Assembly: GCF_037975245.1 (NCBI RefSeq)
Contig: NC_092576.1
Coordinates: forward strand, 17,008,111-17,072,110
Reading direction: 5' to 3'
Length of the DNA stretch: 64,000 nt
Source of the DNA: Apostichopus japonicus
Lineage: Eukaryota > Echinodermata > Holothuroidea > Aspidochirotida > Stichopodidae
The notes beneath the pieces are model-generated. The model did not search any database and had not been told where the DNA came from. It saw only the letters and a program-made list of their open reading frames with translations. The position numbers were made by a program, and so were the translations under genes. Shown here in pieces: positions 47,676-61,050 of the stretch (the stretch's first letter is position 1; each line of letters starts with the position of its first letter).

Positions 47676-47836
47676 ACACTTCGCCCAACAACCATTTCGC
47701 CCAACTGCCATTTCGCCCAACCAGCCTGGTCATTTCGCCCAACCAGCCTGGTCATTTCGCCCAACCAGCCTGGTCATTTCGCCCAACCAGCCTGGTCATT
47801 TCGCCCAACCAGTCTGGTCATTTCGCCCAACCTTGA
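47676..47836. repeat. 22-bp minisatellite with TTTCGCCCAAC core
   Basis: Five to six units of CATTTCGCCCAACCAGCCTG plus GT, preceded by shorter variants sharing the TTCGCCCAAC core. An open frame across it is periodic (HFAQPAWSF-type repeats) and not a gene. Confidence 0.95.
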
Positions 47837-47854
47837 TTAAATATGATATTTCAA

Positions 47855-48200
47855 AAGGAAACGTTCGGGAATTGTTAACGTTACAGGATACGAACCGAAT
47901 ATTAAGGAAACTTGAGGATTGATCAGTGTTTTAGGGGTTAGGTTTGATATAGTAAACGTTCGGGAATTGTTAACGTTACGGGATACGAACCGAGTATTAA
48001 GGAAACTTGAAGTCGTGGTTAAATTGATTACATATGTGATCACAAATGTGGTTATATTGATAAAGTGGCTACATTGATTAAATATAGTAACTCAATATTA
48101 CGGACGGTTTTATGTATATTTTTTTCAATTTAATAAAGAAACGTTCGGGAATTGTTAGTCAGTAGGATGGATCAGTGTTTTAGGGGTTAGGCTTGATAGG
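47855..48200. repeat. About 97-bp direct repeats
   Basis: AACGTTCGGGAATTGTTAAC with the following GATACGAACCG, ATTAAGGAAACTTGA occurs at about 47860 and 47957. A third, shorter piece is at 48138, and GATCAGTGTTTTAGGGGTTA occurs twice. This looks like a rearranged repeat next to the minisatellite. Confidence 0.85.
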
Positions 48201-51200
48201 TTTTTATGAAGACCGATAACCGGTAACCTTCGATGGGTCTTAAAACATTGATGTAAACCGCAATACCGTTAAGCAATAATATTGCCAGCCGTTCATTGAG
48301 ATGTAAGTGTCCAACAACTATAACATCATCACTAGGACGTCCCAAAGTCCTCTCCGTCTTAACAGCACGCCGCACTGCATTTTATAACCCCGAGAGGGAT
48401 TGCTTTCCCTCTTTCTCACCCCAACCCTCCCGATCAACCTACACCTCTGACACCATTCATTTAACGTCGCTTCGTCAGCAGAGCAGATGAATCCCCACAC
48501 ACATCACCACAACCAGTGGAAAGATTATGCTGTGTGCTTCCATGCATGGTAAGTCACTGTGTTCATTTGTATCAGAGATGAAGATTTCGCTTCATATATC
48601 GGTGGAGAGCACACGCCGATGAAATTACAAAACAGTGATCAATGACTTGCATGTGTTACCCCGTTAAGCATGATTTACACATCGTTCTACCACCAACCCA
48701 AATATGTCTCAGTAAAGCTTTCACCTCCTCTATACACTGAGCAGCCAATAATTAGGAAACCTGGACCACGCCATGAAACAGTTCCTGCGCGCATCGCCTA
48801 AAATATCAGTAGTGAAAGATGTGTATTTGGAGCTTCTTAATACACATTTCATACAGTGCGTACTGTGTATAAAGTAATAAATAAAATAACCAATGGGTTC
48901 TAAATAGGGGTATATAGTCTACGACAGAGTCAGAGAAGCAGTGGTGGATAATACAAGTAATCTTATTTCAATAAAGTGTCAACTTTTCTTGACACAGTGC
49001 AAATCAAAGCGATACAAAATGACTGAGCAATTGGGAATTTTGGGTAATTGGTTTTCGCCCTCGTAAAACTCGGAATATAAAGCATAATTCATGACAAATA
49101 AAACTATAAATGAAAATGACTGTCAAAAATGTGGTGGATGCATGTCGACCCGCTTAACGTATATTAAATAGTTTTACCTACTACCCATACCTAAAACTCA
49201 TTGATTGTAACAATCGTCAGAATCTATTAGCTTCCGCACTGCTGTATTACATACCACTGAAACTTGTTTAAGTCTCATCTATCAAAACGGCTGGACTACT
49301 TAGCTCATCAGAAGCAACCCAAAATTCAACGAACAAAATTCAGTATAAAAATAACGCTTTTTCAAGGGCAAATGGTGTCGGATATCATCCATGAAGGGGG
49401 TGGGGCGGGGGAAGGTGATCCTTATTTTTATGAGAATGTTCTTTGGTTGAGTAATTATAATTTCGAAAACAATTATGGACTTACATTAACAGAAGACTGA
49501 ACTGATGTAACGAAACCACATAAATTTAACCGCATGATAATTGTCTTTTAAAACAGAGATAAAGAAACATTAGTAGCATTAACAACCACACAACAAGGGT
49601 GCAACGTACATAATATCGTCACGCAACATTAGTTTCTCAAACAACAGTGATCGTGACAACGAAATTATTTCAAGGACGAAATTGGGGGTCCATGAATGTG
49701 TTCGTAAAAATGTATCATTTTATATTGCAAAAGTTGCAAAAGTAGGAGGAGGGTGAAGGGCAGAGGGGAAGTGAATAGCAGTCAGTAGTGTTAAAATATT
49801 ATCACGATAGATGTGCTACCATATAGTATTACTCTCCTTTTTACATCTTCTGTCTATTTTCCCCTTGAAATGTGATACATTCGCAAAGTTGGTTTGGTCT
49901 GAATATACAAATTCATCAAAGTGCAACGTTATTTGTTCCTTCTTCTTCTAAGCATATGCAATTCCTCTGGGAATTCATGATTTTAATATGCATTAAGAAA
50001 AACAAAAGACAACTTCAACACAGTTGTCATGATTACATCATTCACACTGCTGTTGCCAGATGCATTCACAAATATTATCCCCAAATTGAAAATATTCATA
50101 TCTTCGCGATATCATATTTTTTAAGTATACCTGCCCGTGTTTGGCAAAAATATGTTAACGGTTATTGATCATCAGTCATACCTAGAATAAACGGTGCAGC
50201 GATGTCATATAGGTCTTATCTAGTTCCGCGAAAGTGGACGACTTGCAGTCTTTGAAATATTTGAGAAAGCCATTGGGGAATCTCGAACACTTCTGGGCAA
50301 AGTACCAGTGCATTCCGTGTTTCAAATATAATGTGACATATTATAACTAACAAGTGGTTCTTTAACCACTCCTGTAACGAGCACAGTTTACCTTACAAAA
50401 TGTTTCCTATCGTTTGTTTGACAACTTTTACACATGCACGTCTAGTAATCAACCAATCAGAAGGCTTCTTTGAGATAAATTTAATCACGTCTGCTAAACC
50501 AAATTTGAGCTTTGAGCCGCTTTAAAATTGTATCCAATCTCCGAAATTAAATATATACAGGACTTACAAATTAGATTTTTCTCGTAATTAATTGGAGACT
50601 ATATCTCTTTCAACATATTTTCACAACCAGTACAAAGATTGAGAACGTTAGAACTTAAAAAAAGGATCGATCATGCGCATTAGGAACAGGAGCCGTATCT
50701 ACGGCTCTGTTTGTACCCAGAACTTAGACACACCCTATTAGGAACGGTATGACAGCGCCCACTGACAAAACGGTGAAGATCCATGTTTGCAGAAATTAAT
50801 GCGTTATAACAATCAACTGCTAATGGGTTATCACAGCTAAATCAACATATGCATTAATGTGCATGCATTATCTCCTTTTTTTCTCCCTCTTTTCTACTAC
50901 CTTTTCTACGGGTTTTTAAGGAAGGTTTGATTTAGTTTGCCCTTTAAAACCTTTTGAAATAATTTTAAATCTATCACTTAACTTTCAATGTGATAGGTTA
51001 TAAAGTGCTCCGTTTACATGTGCTGTCCACTCGGTGAGTATAAATATAAACTGAACCCTCGTCCAGTTCAACAGTGTCAACAAGGGTAGTGTAATTTTGT
51101 TTAAAGCTTGACCAAGGATAACTCAATTACAATCTTAAGTAAGTAAATAGCCTGGAAAAAGACCTCACAAGTATTGACGTCACTCAACTATACAGTATCA

Positions 51201-52984
51201 ATTAGTGACAAATATCACGTTTATCAAAATATCACTAGGTAACATTGAATATATCAAGGAAATGAAATGCAGAATAACAAAATAAACCCTAAAATCAGGA
51301 ATTATTAAAAGGATGGAAAAGCACAGGAGACAAAAATGATCAACGGGTATAGATGGCACATGCACAAAAAATCGGAAATGAATATCATGTTCTGAATTAA
51401 TTACCGTACTGGTTGTTATTTGTGTTGTCTATGGCATTTTTCGTCTTCCGCTTCGAGGGGTTGGGTGTAGGACTCCCTGATTAAAGGTTACAGTCAATTT
51501 TGATATGCCGAAAAACGTTAAACATGTCCCTGCTCCCATTGTGCGTATGAGTGAGAGGATATAATTCTGTCTACAAGACCGATGAGTGGCTATATGCGAA
51601 ATACTGTAAAGTCAAGTCAATTTTTGTTCATGTTATTTACCATTGATTCAAATTTACTTTCTGTTATGTTTGTTTTCATTTATTTATGTTTTGTATATTT
51701 TCTTGTAGCAAATCAGTAGCCTGTCAGCGGACACAGCTGAATTAAATAATGAGAACTGTAAGATATATGCTATAGGTATAGTGCCCATATTGAGGGGAAA
51801 AAAACAAAGATGTTGTGTCATTGAAATGGCGTGACATGACAGAAATCAGGTATAAGTATGAAAGTTATCGATCTAAAGTCGTTAGTTTTAAATCCATAGA
51901 AAGGACCAAGCAGCATATTGCTCTGTTATGATTGTATAAAGTGTAGTTTCTGAAGGAATTTCTTATAAGAATACTTTCCCTTTTAGCGTTCCTTCCATTT
52001 CATGGCGGTTAGTTCTTGGCATCAACGTAATCTCTAATCCTCCATGACTTGAACGGAATACAAAGAATGTTTCTATAGTTTACAAGTTCTCATTGGTTTT
52101 CATTCCTTTTGACACTTCCAACACTTACAATAATTTGTAAAATGTCCATTTTTATCAAGATTAAAATTGTTGCGTGAATAAGGGTCAGGTGATAAAGTTA
52201 AAGCTAGCTGGGGGGGGGCGGGGTCTCTGTTGGCCCTTAGTCTAATTACATATACAACATTTTTGTTAAATATTGTAAAAAAGAGTTCTGGATGAAAGAC
52301 AAATGATAGACAAAATAAGAGTTCAGGATGAATTATGTCAATTATTTCGAACCCACACTCTATGAGAGGTGACGCGAATACCTCTTTTCAAATCAATAGT
52401 AGGAGGAAACTTAATTTTAATAACTTATACTTTATAGAGATTTTAGCTGCTGATAGAGTCGAACATGTCACTGCTGTATGGGTTGAACACAGTCATTGAA
52501 GGGGGCATATACACGCAAATGCCGTAGTTTCAGAGGACCAATAAACACATCAAGTCACTGCAGACTAAACAAAGTCTTGTAGTTGACGAATTCCCGATCC
52601 CCGTGTTTCCCAAATCTACTACTAAGGGAAACAACTTACAGCTAGAAATCTCCTGTGAGCACAATCTTAAGCAATCTTTTGTGCATAAGAAGATTTCACG
52701 GAATCCGTTTTTCTTTACTGCCTGCTTCCAAGTCATCGATAGTATCGGGCATAAGCCAACTGTACATTTACGTCTTGAGAGGAAACGAAATTCTTACTGC
52801 TTTGCTGCAGTGTATACAAGGACATTGAAACGTGAGCTTGTTGTTAACAAATATGTTCAGATCCGTTTTTCTAATGGGAGTAGAACAGGATGAATAGAGA
52901 TTTCGTTGAAGGCAGTTTCATTCACTGCTACCAATAGATTGTAGCCAACAAACAATACCAAATTAAGCTCGTAGAAGGTTAACT
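48201..52984. other. Non-coding, nothing firm
   Basis: No exon chain, element end or tandem array that I can support. Small items: a hairpin GAGCCGTA/TACGGCTC near 50690, a G-run at 52210-52223, and an exon-like 49-nt interval at 51709-51757 that does not fit the upstream signal-peptide exon. Confidence 0.45.
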
Positions 52985-53057
52985 CGTCTAATGGCTCAAT
53001 TGGTAGAGCAGTGGACTGGAAACCCTGATGAACCGAGTTCGACTCCATCAATGGTTG
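52985..53057 (+). ncRNA. tRNA-like Pol III promoter (tRNA pseudogene or SINE head)
   Basis: A perfect A box TGGCTCAATTGG (52992-53003) and B box GTTCGACTC (53037-53045) stand 45 bp apart, as in a tRNA. The D stem GCTC/GAGC is intact. The acceptor, anticodon and T stems do not pair well, so a working tRNA is unlikely. Confidence 0.6.
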
Positions 53058-53144
53058 GTTAAACACGTTTAAATTTTCTTTTTCTATTTCAGTAGTCGAC
53101 GCTGAAGTCTTGATATATTAATTCAACCATTTCAATTACTAGCT

Positions 53145-53510
53145 AATGTGGTGGCCGATGTGGTTAAGAGGGTGACGAAAGACTCATTCCTCGTCGGTCG
53201 TGTAAATCGTGGCTAGGGTTCAAGACAGGCCTCTGGCGATAATACCATTGGCTGTAGGTATGGTGCTTTTTGTGGCCTAGGATCCCGTGCCATGTCTCCC
53301 TTGTTGTCGCAAAAGAACCCGGGGGGATGCGCAGAAGGTCGGTCATATCGACCAGAAGCGTACTAGGTGGCGTGCGTGAATCCTTGCCTTTGGCCAGAGG
53401 TGGTGACATCTCTGCGACCGGCATGCTTGCAGCCACCGTCCACTGAATACGTGGCCTGATGAGGCGCTATTCTCCTAAGAGTGAATCTACGGATGCTTTT
53501 AATTGCCATA
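53145..53510 (+). mobile_element. tRNA-derived SINE, class II tRNA-like head
   Basis: A box TGGCCGATGTGG (53152-53163) followed by TTAAG, and B box GTTCAAGAC (53218-53226), resemble tRNA-Leu/Ser with its longer A-to-B distance. A GC-rich body of about 270 bp, unlike its AT-rich surroundings, follows and ends near AAAACAAACC. No target duplication was found. It begins about 90 bp after the other tRNA-like unit, in the same direction. Confidence 0.65.
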
Positions 53511-55900
53511 AAATTATTTTGTATTAAAAACAAACCTGTTTCAAACTAGCGCCATCGAATTCATTTAAAGATCCTTTTTTGTCACTCTGAAGGTGGAATG
53601 GATTTCATTGTAATGGGTTATTTGTGGTAAGTCAAGCACACACAAACACACTAAAACAGTCATGAGGTTCACAGGGGTTTGCAGGAACTTTATTAAACTC
53701 ATTGTTTGACATAAATTGAAATAAATGTGTTGGTAAAGATTTACACAACCTACGCTAAAACATGCATTATAATCGTTGCAATATTAGAAACATACAAGCC
53801 AGCAAGACTATGAAATAAAATTGTAATATACATAGAATTCAAAATATATTTAACTTTGTGAGAACACCAAAGTATACAATTGTCAATGTGGTCCCATTCT
53901 AAGCCGCAGTGTTGTAGCAAACTCTCATAGAGGATATTTAGTTTCGGAAACTGAGTGATTTTTAAGAACTTTGTTTGAGATTCACAAACAAAAATTACCC
54001 CGTATTATGTTTTGATAACTTCAGCAACAAAATTAGCTTTGATATGCCGTGGACCGTTACTAAACACTGCTCTCGGTCTAGCTATGTTTGTATAGCACAT
54101 TTACTTATTTTATGTTTGTTTTTTTGGAATGACCCTTGAAATAGTTGAGGTTCATCTTTAAAGTGACTGGACCTTTTAGTTTATTACACAGCCCATCACA
54201 CTAGATCCTCGGTTGCATTACAAAACTCAATGGGAGATATTAAGATTATTATGGTCTCAAATGACATGTTTATAATTTATTACAAATTTATTAAGGACAA
54301 ATGATGTCGATTGCCATCCAAGGGTGCTCAGTTACTTATATGAAGAATAACAAACATATTCTGGTTGACCTAAAAACAACCGTATATTAACTATAAGCAC
54401 TGCAGTGAGGAGCCGACGTCACCATCAAGTTAGCCTAAACGAATATTCCAGAAACTAAGTATATTTAACGATACATATCTTGAAAATACTGGAATAGCTA
54501 CAGAAACATTATTGGATTAAAAGTTGTCTGTTTTCTTTGTGTTATAACATATCAAGACTAAAGTTCTGTCTTATTCATGATTAAATTATATAAGTGAGTT
54601 ATCAAATTACAGCAAAATCTACCTGTCGAACATTCTCCCATGATTGATTACCGGCGGTATTTTTAAAAGAAAAGTCAGGGAAGAACCTGGTCACGTAAAC
54701 CAAACTACCGAACGTCTGATCCGCTCTCAACCCCAGTCCCCTTGCATCGATACCGTGACTGTGTATAATCATTCCCCTTAAAAGGAACATATACTACACA
54801 TGATCTTCGCGATGTCTTCAACTCTTCGGTCTATATGTTCGTTGTACACGTCTCAGGATAAAACTAGTTTGATCTCGGAAGAATGTTATCCGATTCCTTG
54901 TTCTCTGTTCTATTTGTTTTACAAGTCAATGGACTACATTCTGATGACGATGAAAAGATGAAGAAAACTACCATTAATGGAATACCAAGTAGTCCCCGTT
55001 ATGTCCAACAAGTAACACACTAGTGGACTTTATCGATTCTCATTGACGAACCACATCTTCCTTATTGGAAACAAGTCTATAACAATAGAGAGAGATTAAT
55101 GCCATTCAAGTGGTGCAGTTTGCTTTCATATTACTAAAACCTGTACGACAAGATGTTTACGCTATGTGAGCCGTCCAGAATTTACAGTGAACGTTTAGCG
55201 TTTTAATCTGCTTCCGGTAACACATATCAACCATTCAATTGATGACTATATAACGACGAAAAGACATTAAGCACATTGACATTAATATCCTCCATGTGAG
55301 ACTCATTTGCATCCATTATTATCATTTCCTGTAAATAAACCTTGCAAGCATTTTTTCCCGCAATCTGGGATATCAAACTCGACCGCTTCGAGGAAATTTA
55401 AGGTCCCTGAAAAGCACCGTGTAATGGTATCCCCTCGGTAGGACCAGGTATGATAATATAAGAAAATCCCTTTAATGGGTTCCAAATGAGAAAAATAGAA
55501 GACTAAAAATTAAATTCGACCTCGACCTCGTTTATAGTTGATCTATCTATAACCGCTTCGAAATGTACAGCATGGTTAGTTAAGTAACGAAATTATGTCA
55601 TTTATAAACCAAGGTATTAAACTGATTTTCCTGTTATATAAGTTTGTTTATTTACAATTATATCGCCTTTGACAGAAAGTGAAATAATCTGGAAACAAAT
55701 TATATCAGATAGTTCAATCACACGGGGTACTGTGAAACGGGGGACAGTGAAACGTCAAGCAGATTGAAACGAGACGGTAATAATAACAAAGCTGTACCCA
55801 TTCAAACAGTACAAAAAAAACCCATTAAATTCGTTATATACAAATGATTTGTGTGCATGTGCTTGAACCGACACCTCAATCAGAGACCTGTGTTTGAACA
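53511..55900. other. Non-coding, nothing recognised
   Basis: AT-rich. No exon, element end or array was identified. Short minus-strand frames at 54602-54790 and 55303-55485 have no motif. Confidence 0.45.
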
Positions 55901-55901
55901 C

Positions 55902-55957
55902 ACACCTAGAAGTCCGGGGGGGGGGCAATTTTTTTTTAATTGGGGACATCTAGGTGT
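55902..55957. repeat. Short inverted repeat around poly-G/poly-T
   Basis: ACACCTAGAAGTCC (55902-55915) and GGACATCTAGGTGT (55944-55957) pair over 13 of 14 positions across a loop of G and T runs. Confidence 0.7.
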
Positions 55958-58900
55958 CCTGTAATTGAGTTATGTATTCAAACAGTATGCTCTGTGATAT
56001 CTGAAACACAAAATACACTAAAATTGGTGTATAACAGGATAGAATAGCGCCCTCTTAAAATGTTACAGTTGAGGTTGTATGTTCAGATTACTGGTAATTT
56101 GTAGGCTAAAGTTATTGGGGTTGACGAAGGGTGCGGTTAGCTGTGGCGTGCCTTCACCCTGGCCCTCAAACTACAAAAATGGGCAGGTGAAGTTTAAGTT
56201 TTATTTGATCATCATTTTAGTATCTTTCCAATTGCATTAAACTTTGGCCATTGTGTATCCCGACGGAACTACAATCACTGCACTGAGGATTGAAGGCCCG
56301 ATTAAGTTAACAAGACTCTACCGATACCCACCAGTCTAGCTATACGTTTTTTAGTGTAATGTTCTGCACTGGATTAAGCCATCAAAAGCAACATTTCATC
56401 CTTCCATGACGCCAAATGTGCTCCCACTCTTCTTAGTGATGACCTTTCCCCTGATAGCAAGAAGAAGCTCGCCAAAACCACTACAGACGTCAATGCTATA
56501 TCATATCCAGCTTGAACCATATTGCACTTTCCTCGTCCCCACATGACCCATTTTATCCAACCCTTTTTAGAAACAGATTGGTGAGGCACCACTGAACTTT
56601 GTCAAGCATTTGATACAAGAGACCATGGGGTGATTTAAGCACTCATCTATGCTCTAAATGTATCCTTAGAATATGGTATATTAGGCTTCAGGCTTGAAGT
56701 TTACATAACTAGATGAGCATACGATGAAGCAATATTGGTATATGATAATATATTCCCACCAGGTTATAATTGGTATTACCAGAGACTGACAGAAAGTTCT
56801 ATTAAGTAATTTCCTTGCTTTAAAGCTAGCAGCCAAACACAATAAGATGTCAACCTTCAACATGATCAAGGATTAAAACATTTATACATATCAATTATAA
56901 GTGACGCAGTTGAGAAATAAAGACAGCTAGGGTGGGAATGTACATTTATGAATGGAATTATATGGAATGCACCATAATATCTCACTCATTTAACTATTTA
57001 TGTTATATAGTAACAAATGTTATATCCCGAATATACACTTTGTCGATATATCCATAATATCTCAATGTGGCGATGTATTCATAATATCACAATTTGAAAA
57101 ACAATATATAAATTCAAGAAGGAATGACGGATATTTATAACGTAGACATTTTGGAAGTAAAAAAGAGAATTTTAGTTTAAAATATCAAAATCTAATTGAA
57201 AAGGAATGATTTGTGTACTATTTTGTCAATATTGTTTTCAAATACTCAGCTTTAAAGTATAAATTTCTGAAATGCCCCATTAATGCTAATTATACATATG
57301 GATGTTAGAATGTGACCTTTGTTGTGCCCCGCAAAAGTATCAGACTATTCCTGTACTTCATAAGATTGACTTTCAATGTTGTTTAAGTATGAAGTTTAAT
57401 ATTGTATATTTAGGTTACATCTGCCCTCACCCAACCTCCCGCCCTCCCCCAACCCGTACTCAGACATACATAGCCCCACAAGCACCATCCATGGATGCAC
57501 ATATACATACACAGGTCAACATTATCGCCTCAGTATCGGTTGTGTCATTACCAAAAAAATCAACCACAATTATTGGAGGAACTATGAAACGATTCACGTG
57601 ATGACGAGTTAACAGGAACTTCCGCAATGATAACAACAAACTGTATATGTTTTTATTGCTCGCCCTTTGTTTTATTTTGTTTTTGAGTAACACCAGGCGT
57701 ATCCTACGAACAGGAAGTTCCTCGTTTATTACTATAGCTATTCTACATGATATATGGGGTTATTATATTTCCTGAAGCCGACAAACAACTCTTCATTCAG
57801 TGTTTAAAATGTATTTTTTTAGTGTAAAGTTCCCACAGCCTTGTGTCTGTAGTTGCGAAGCAGTGTGATTTTTCCGTCTGCTCGTGTCTTTGAAAGTGGA
57901 AATCCTACATACGTCGCTGGTGATAACTCACCTCAGCGGAGTGGTATATGGTAATGAAGTTTCATAGAATAAGGAGTATCAGCCATGTGATGCGCAGATA
58001 TCGGGTCATTCACAGCAAACCGTTCCATGAAAGGAACTGCGGATGATTAATGCAAATATCGTTATGAGCTAAGGCCTACGATAGAACAAAGCTATAGTTG
58101 TACTGTTGTTGACTGATATCCTGCTAGAATAACAAGATGGTTGGATATAAATAAATGTACTAAGCTAAAACATAATCGATAATACGTTCTCCACATTCTT
58201 CAACGAATTGATTTGCCTCGGGAAGTTAATAAAAATGACCTTAGACGTGTCCAAATATGAGAACGGGTGGTTATCGACATTGCAAGAACAATTATTACGC
58301 ATGCGCGTAAACACGATAACAATTTACAACTCAAATAGCTATTTATTTTATTTACATGCACCCGCCTTCAATCCCCTTTATATGGAGCGATGACTAGGGC
58401 ACCGCCTTTATATGCCTTTATACGCAGCGGTGACTAGGGCAAGCAGAAGAAAATCTCGAGTCACGTGATCCCCAGAGCGTTTACACTTCAAACTTGATTC
58501 ACTATAGTTAGTTAGGATACTCCCCAAGCGTGGAGAGTACTATGATGAGACTTGCTACAGTTTACGCGAGGATATCCCCTTGTATTATCTAATATGAAGA
58601 ACGCTTCAGAAAGCCTCGTTGATGTATGTAACCAGATACCATTTTGGGGTGTGGGTTGCTCAGTTTCAATCAACTATTTCCAGATAAAAATATGTGTAAA
58701 AGTAAGTTGGCCTGAAGTTTCGATCCTAGCAGGATCTTCTTCAAAGGCTAAATGACAAGTAACAGTAACAGAAGGGACAAAACACTCACAACATACAGAC
58801 ATGTTAACGAGCATGGTGAACACAAAGAGATAGATGTAAGGGAATTAGTAGAAAAGGGATGGAGAGAAGAAAGAAAGAAACTAGGTTAAAAATAAAAATA

Positions 58901-60551
58901 TGTAAGATGCTTCTTTTCTATAACGTTTACTTGAGCTTTTAGACATATGCTTGTGCTGATGGGCGCCTTACACTGTATATACTGCACTATTATAATGTAT
59001 AAGTGTTATTATTGTAGAATAATAATTAAAAATAATCCCGTTGTAAATCAGTAAAATACAATGGTATATTCTATGTTGAATTTGTCTACGACTATACCAT
59101 ATACTCGATCTTTATAGTGAATCATTTCAACGTTATTATATAAATATATAATCGCTCCCCCTCCCTCCACTCTCCCACCTACCATCTCCCTTCCCCCACC
59201 ACCCTCCAACTCGTGTACCATGAGCGTTTGCATTAAGCATAAACAGTCCGAAATTATATTAAATAATTAACATGTCCTAAACACGTCCTAAAATATAGTC
59301 ACATGGCTGCTATGTTGTCATCACTGCGTCATACACGTATTGAATGTGAGTTACCGTTTTAGGTGGATTTGGCGAAACACCATTTTGAAACTTTGAACTT
59401 GATCGACCTCATGCCTGGTCATTGATATTTGACCTCTAGCCGATGATGACATAATGCAATGAGGTTCTGCACCCAATTCCTGGACATACACACAGGTGAG
59501 TCGATAGCCAGGTCGGGTCCAGGGGACAAATACGTCATCACACCACCTTTTTGCACTCCTCAAGTACCGTATATTATGAGGAAGAAAAAATACTATTTAT
59601 TTCATACCCTATATATCTCGGGCCTTAGGCTGTAATCCCCCACCTACCTCTCCCCTCCCGTCGGGCCTCAAACACCCACCAAGTTTGAAGCACATTGGGA
59701 TTACTATTTAAATAAGATAAGTTATCGACAATTAGATTTCGTATTATATTTTGCTTTTCATTGGAAATCTTGAAAGGATTTGTCAACTTAATCGTTCCCC
59801 GTGCTGTTATGATAAATGATCTAATAGAGTATGTTTTAGAGACATTACCTCTCCTATAGAGACCGATTCTGGTATAACTTCAGATTTTGACCAATTCAAC
59901 ACCAGTTGCAGTATATCCAAACAAATTGAAACGTAAACTCGTGAAGACTTAAAACTAATTACACAAATTTACTGCTTTCTCTTTGCTGCAAATTTAACGT
60001 CATAATGACCAGTCTTACGTGAGGCCAACTAAACATAAAGCTTTCTCTGAGAGTCCTAAACTAACTTGCATGTCGTGCACGTCTGACTTGTGCGGATATA
60101 TCTTGGTCTAAAAATAGGTCTAAAACCAAATTGAACAAGAAACTTTTCAGTCAAATTAGTCACTTTGGCTAAATTCAGGTTCGAAAACTGAGCAAAGCAG
60201 AGCCGTATAAAGACATATACGGCTTTGGGGAAGGGGAGACACCTGCCCTTAGTTTTGCAATAAACCTAAAAGGTGCTCATGTTGATGTTGCGCTAACCTG
60301 ACCATTTGCTACTTTGGTTAGACATTAAGCATAATATATAACAACTGCTCCTTTGCTAGGAATTTGTTTCTGAAATGTTATTTAAAATAGCCGTCATCCT
60401 ATTAAAAAAAAACATTCAAGTACTTTTTGGTACAGAGTTTGTGGTACAGAATGGTATCAAATCGATCGAAGTCACATATTCCACTGTCCCTCAACATTTT
60501 GGAGTACGCCCCACCCCTCCCATGCCTCCATCCCTCCCCTTTTATATATAT
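55958..60551. other. Non-coding, nothing firm
   Basis: Pyrimidine-rich CCCTCC/CCACC tracts occur near 59155-59215. A small tandem duplication with GGTGACTAGGGCA-type ends is near 58370-58442. The inverted pair AGCCGTAT/ATACGGCT is near 60200. No exon chain was found. The minus-strand frame at 56374-56592 has one hydrophobic stretch and no other support. Confidence 0.4.
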
Positions 60552-60572
60552 ATGTTTTAGAGACATTACCTC

Positions 60573-60573
60573 T

Positions 60574-60609
<36 letters not shown>
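60573..60609. repeat. (TA)n microsatellite
   Basis: A short TA tract that abuts the left end of the Penelope-like fragment. Confidence 0.9.
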
Positions 60610-60610
<1 letters not shown>

Positions 60611-61050
60611 TGTCACTGTCAGGCGGTTTGTTGTCATGGCGGCACTTTAAGATGAGCTCTGTTTATACTGTCCTCATTATGGGATTGAATGATTGACTTC
60701 ATATTGTTCGTGTAGCTGTAGCTGACTTTCACGGCATCTATGATAAATGTTTTTGGAGCCTTTGGTCCTGATGTTAGTGCTTTGTTAGGAAAGTACCTTC
60801 TATATTTGTTTTCACGTAAATACTGAATGAACCAGATGCTGTTCCTGGTGCGGGTTCTCTTTTGTGCGCTCGGGGTAAGCTACCTTGTTTCGGTTGGGTG
60901 TATTGTGTGGATTCTGTGTATCCACTAGATTTCAGGGCTTCGCCGTACACGCTAGCGACAGTATTGAAAACGTCTCGGTTCGATGGTAGCATAGATATTA
61001 TTTTTGCTTACGGCGACGGGGATGTGCCTGAGTTTCCTGTAAGGTGTGTA
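60610..61050 (-). mobile_element. Penelope-like retroelement fragment
   Basis: Read on the minus strand: AKIISMLPSNRDVFNTVASV, then YGEALKSSGYTESTQY, a basic segment, then YVKTNIEGTFLTK. After a frameshift it continues KVSYSYTNNMKSIIQSHNED, and a weak CRHDNKPPD follows. This series resembles the region between RT and GIY-YIG endonuclease in Penelope-like elements; the family call is from memory of such proteins. It is truncated at the TA tract and has no complete domain. Confidence 0.6.

Noticed and set aside
51709-51757. Exon-like 49-nt interval between TCTTGTAG and GTAAGA
   Set aside because: Its phase gives a stop when joined to the 46914 exon, and no other partner was found.
52985-53057. 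A functional tRNA gene
   Set aside because: A and B boxes are perfect, but the acceptor, anticodon and T stems do not pair.
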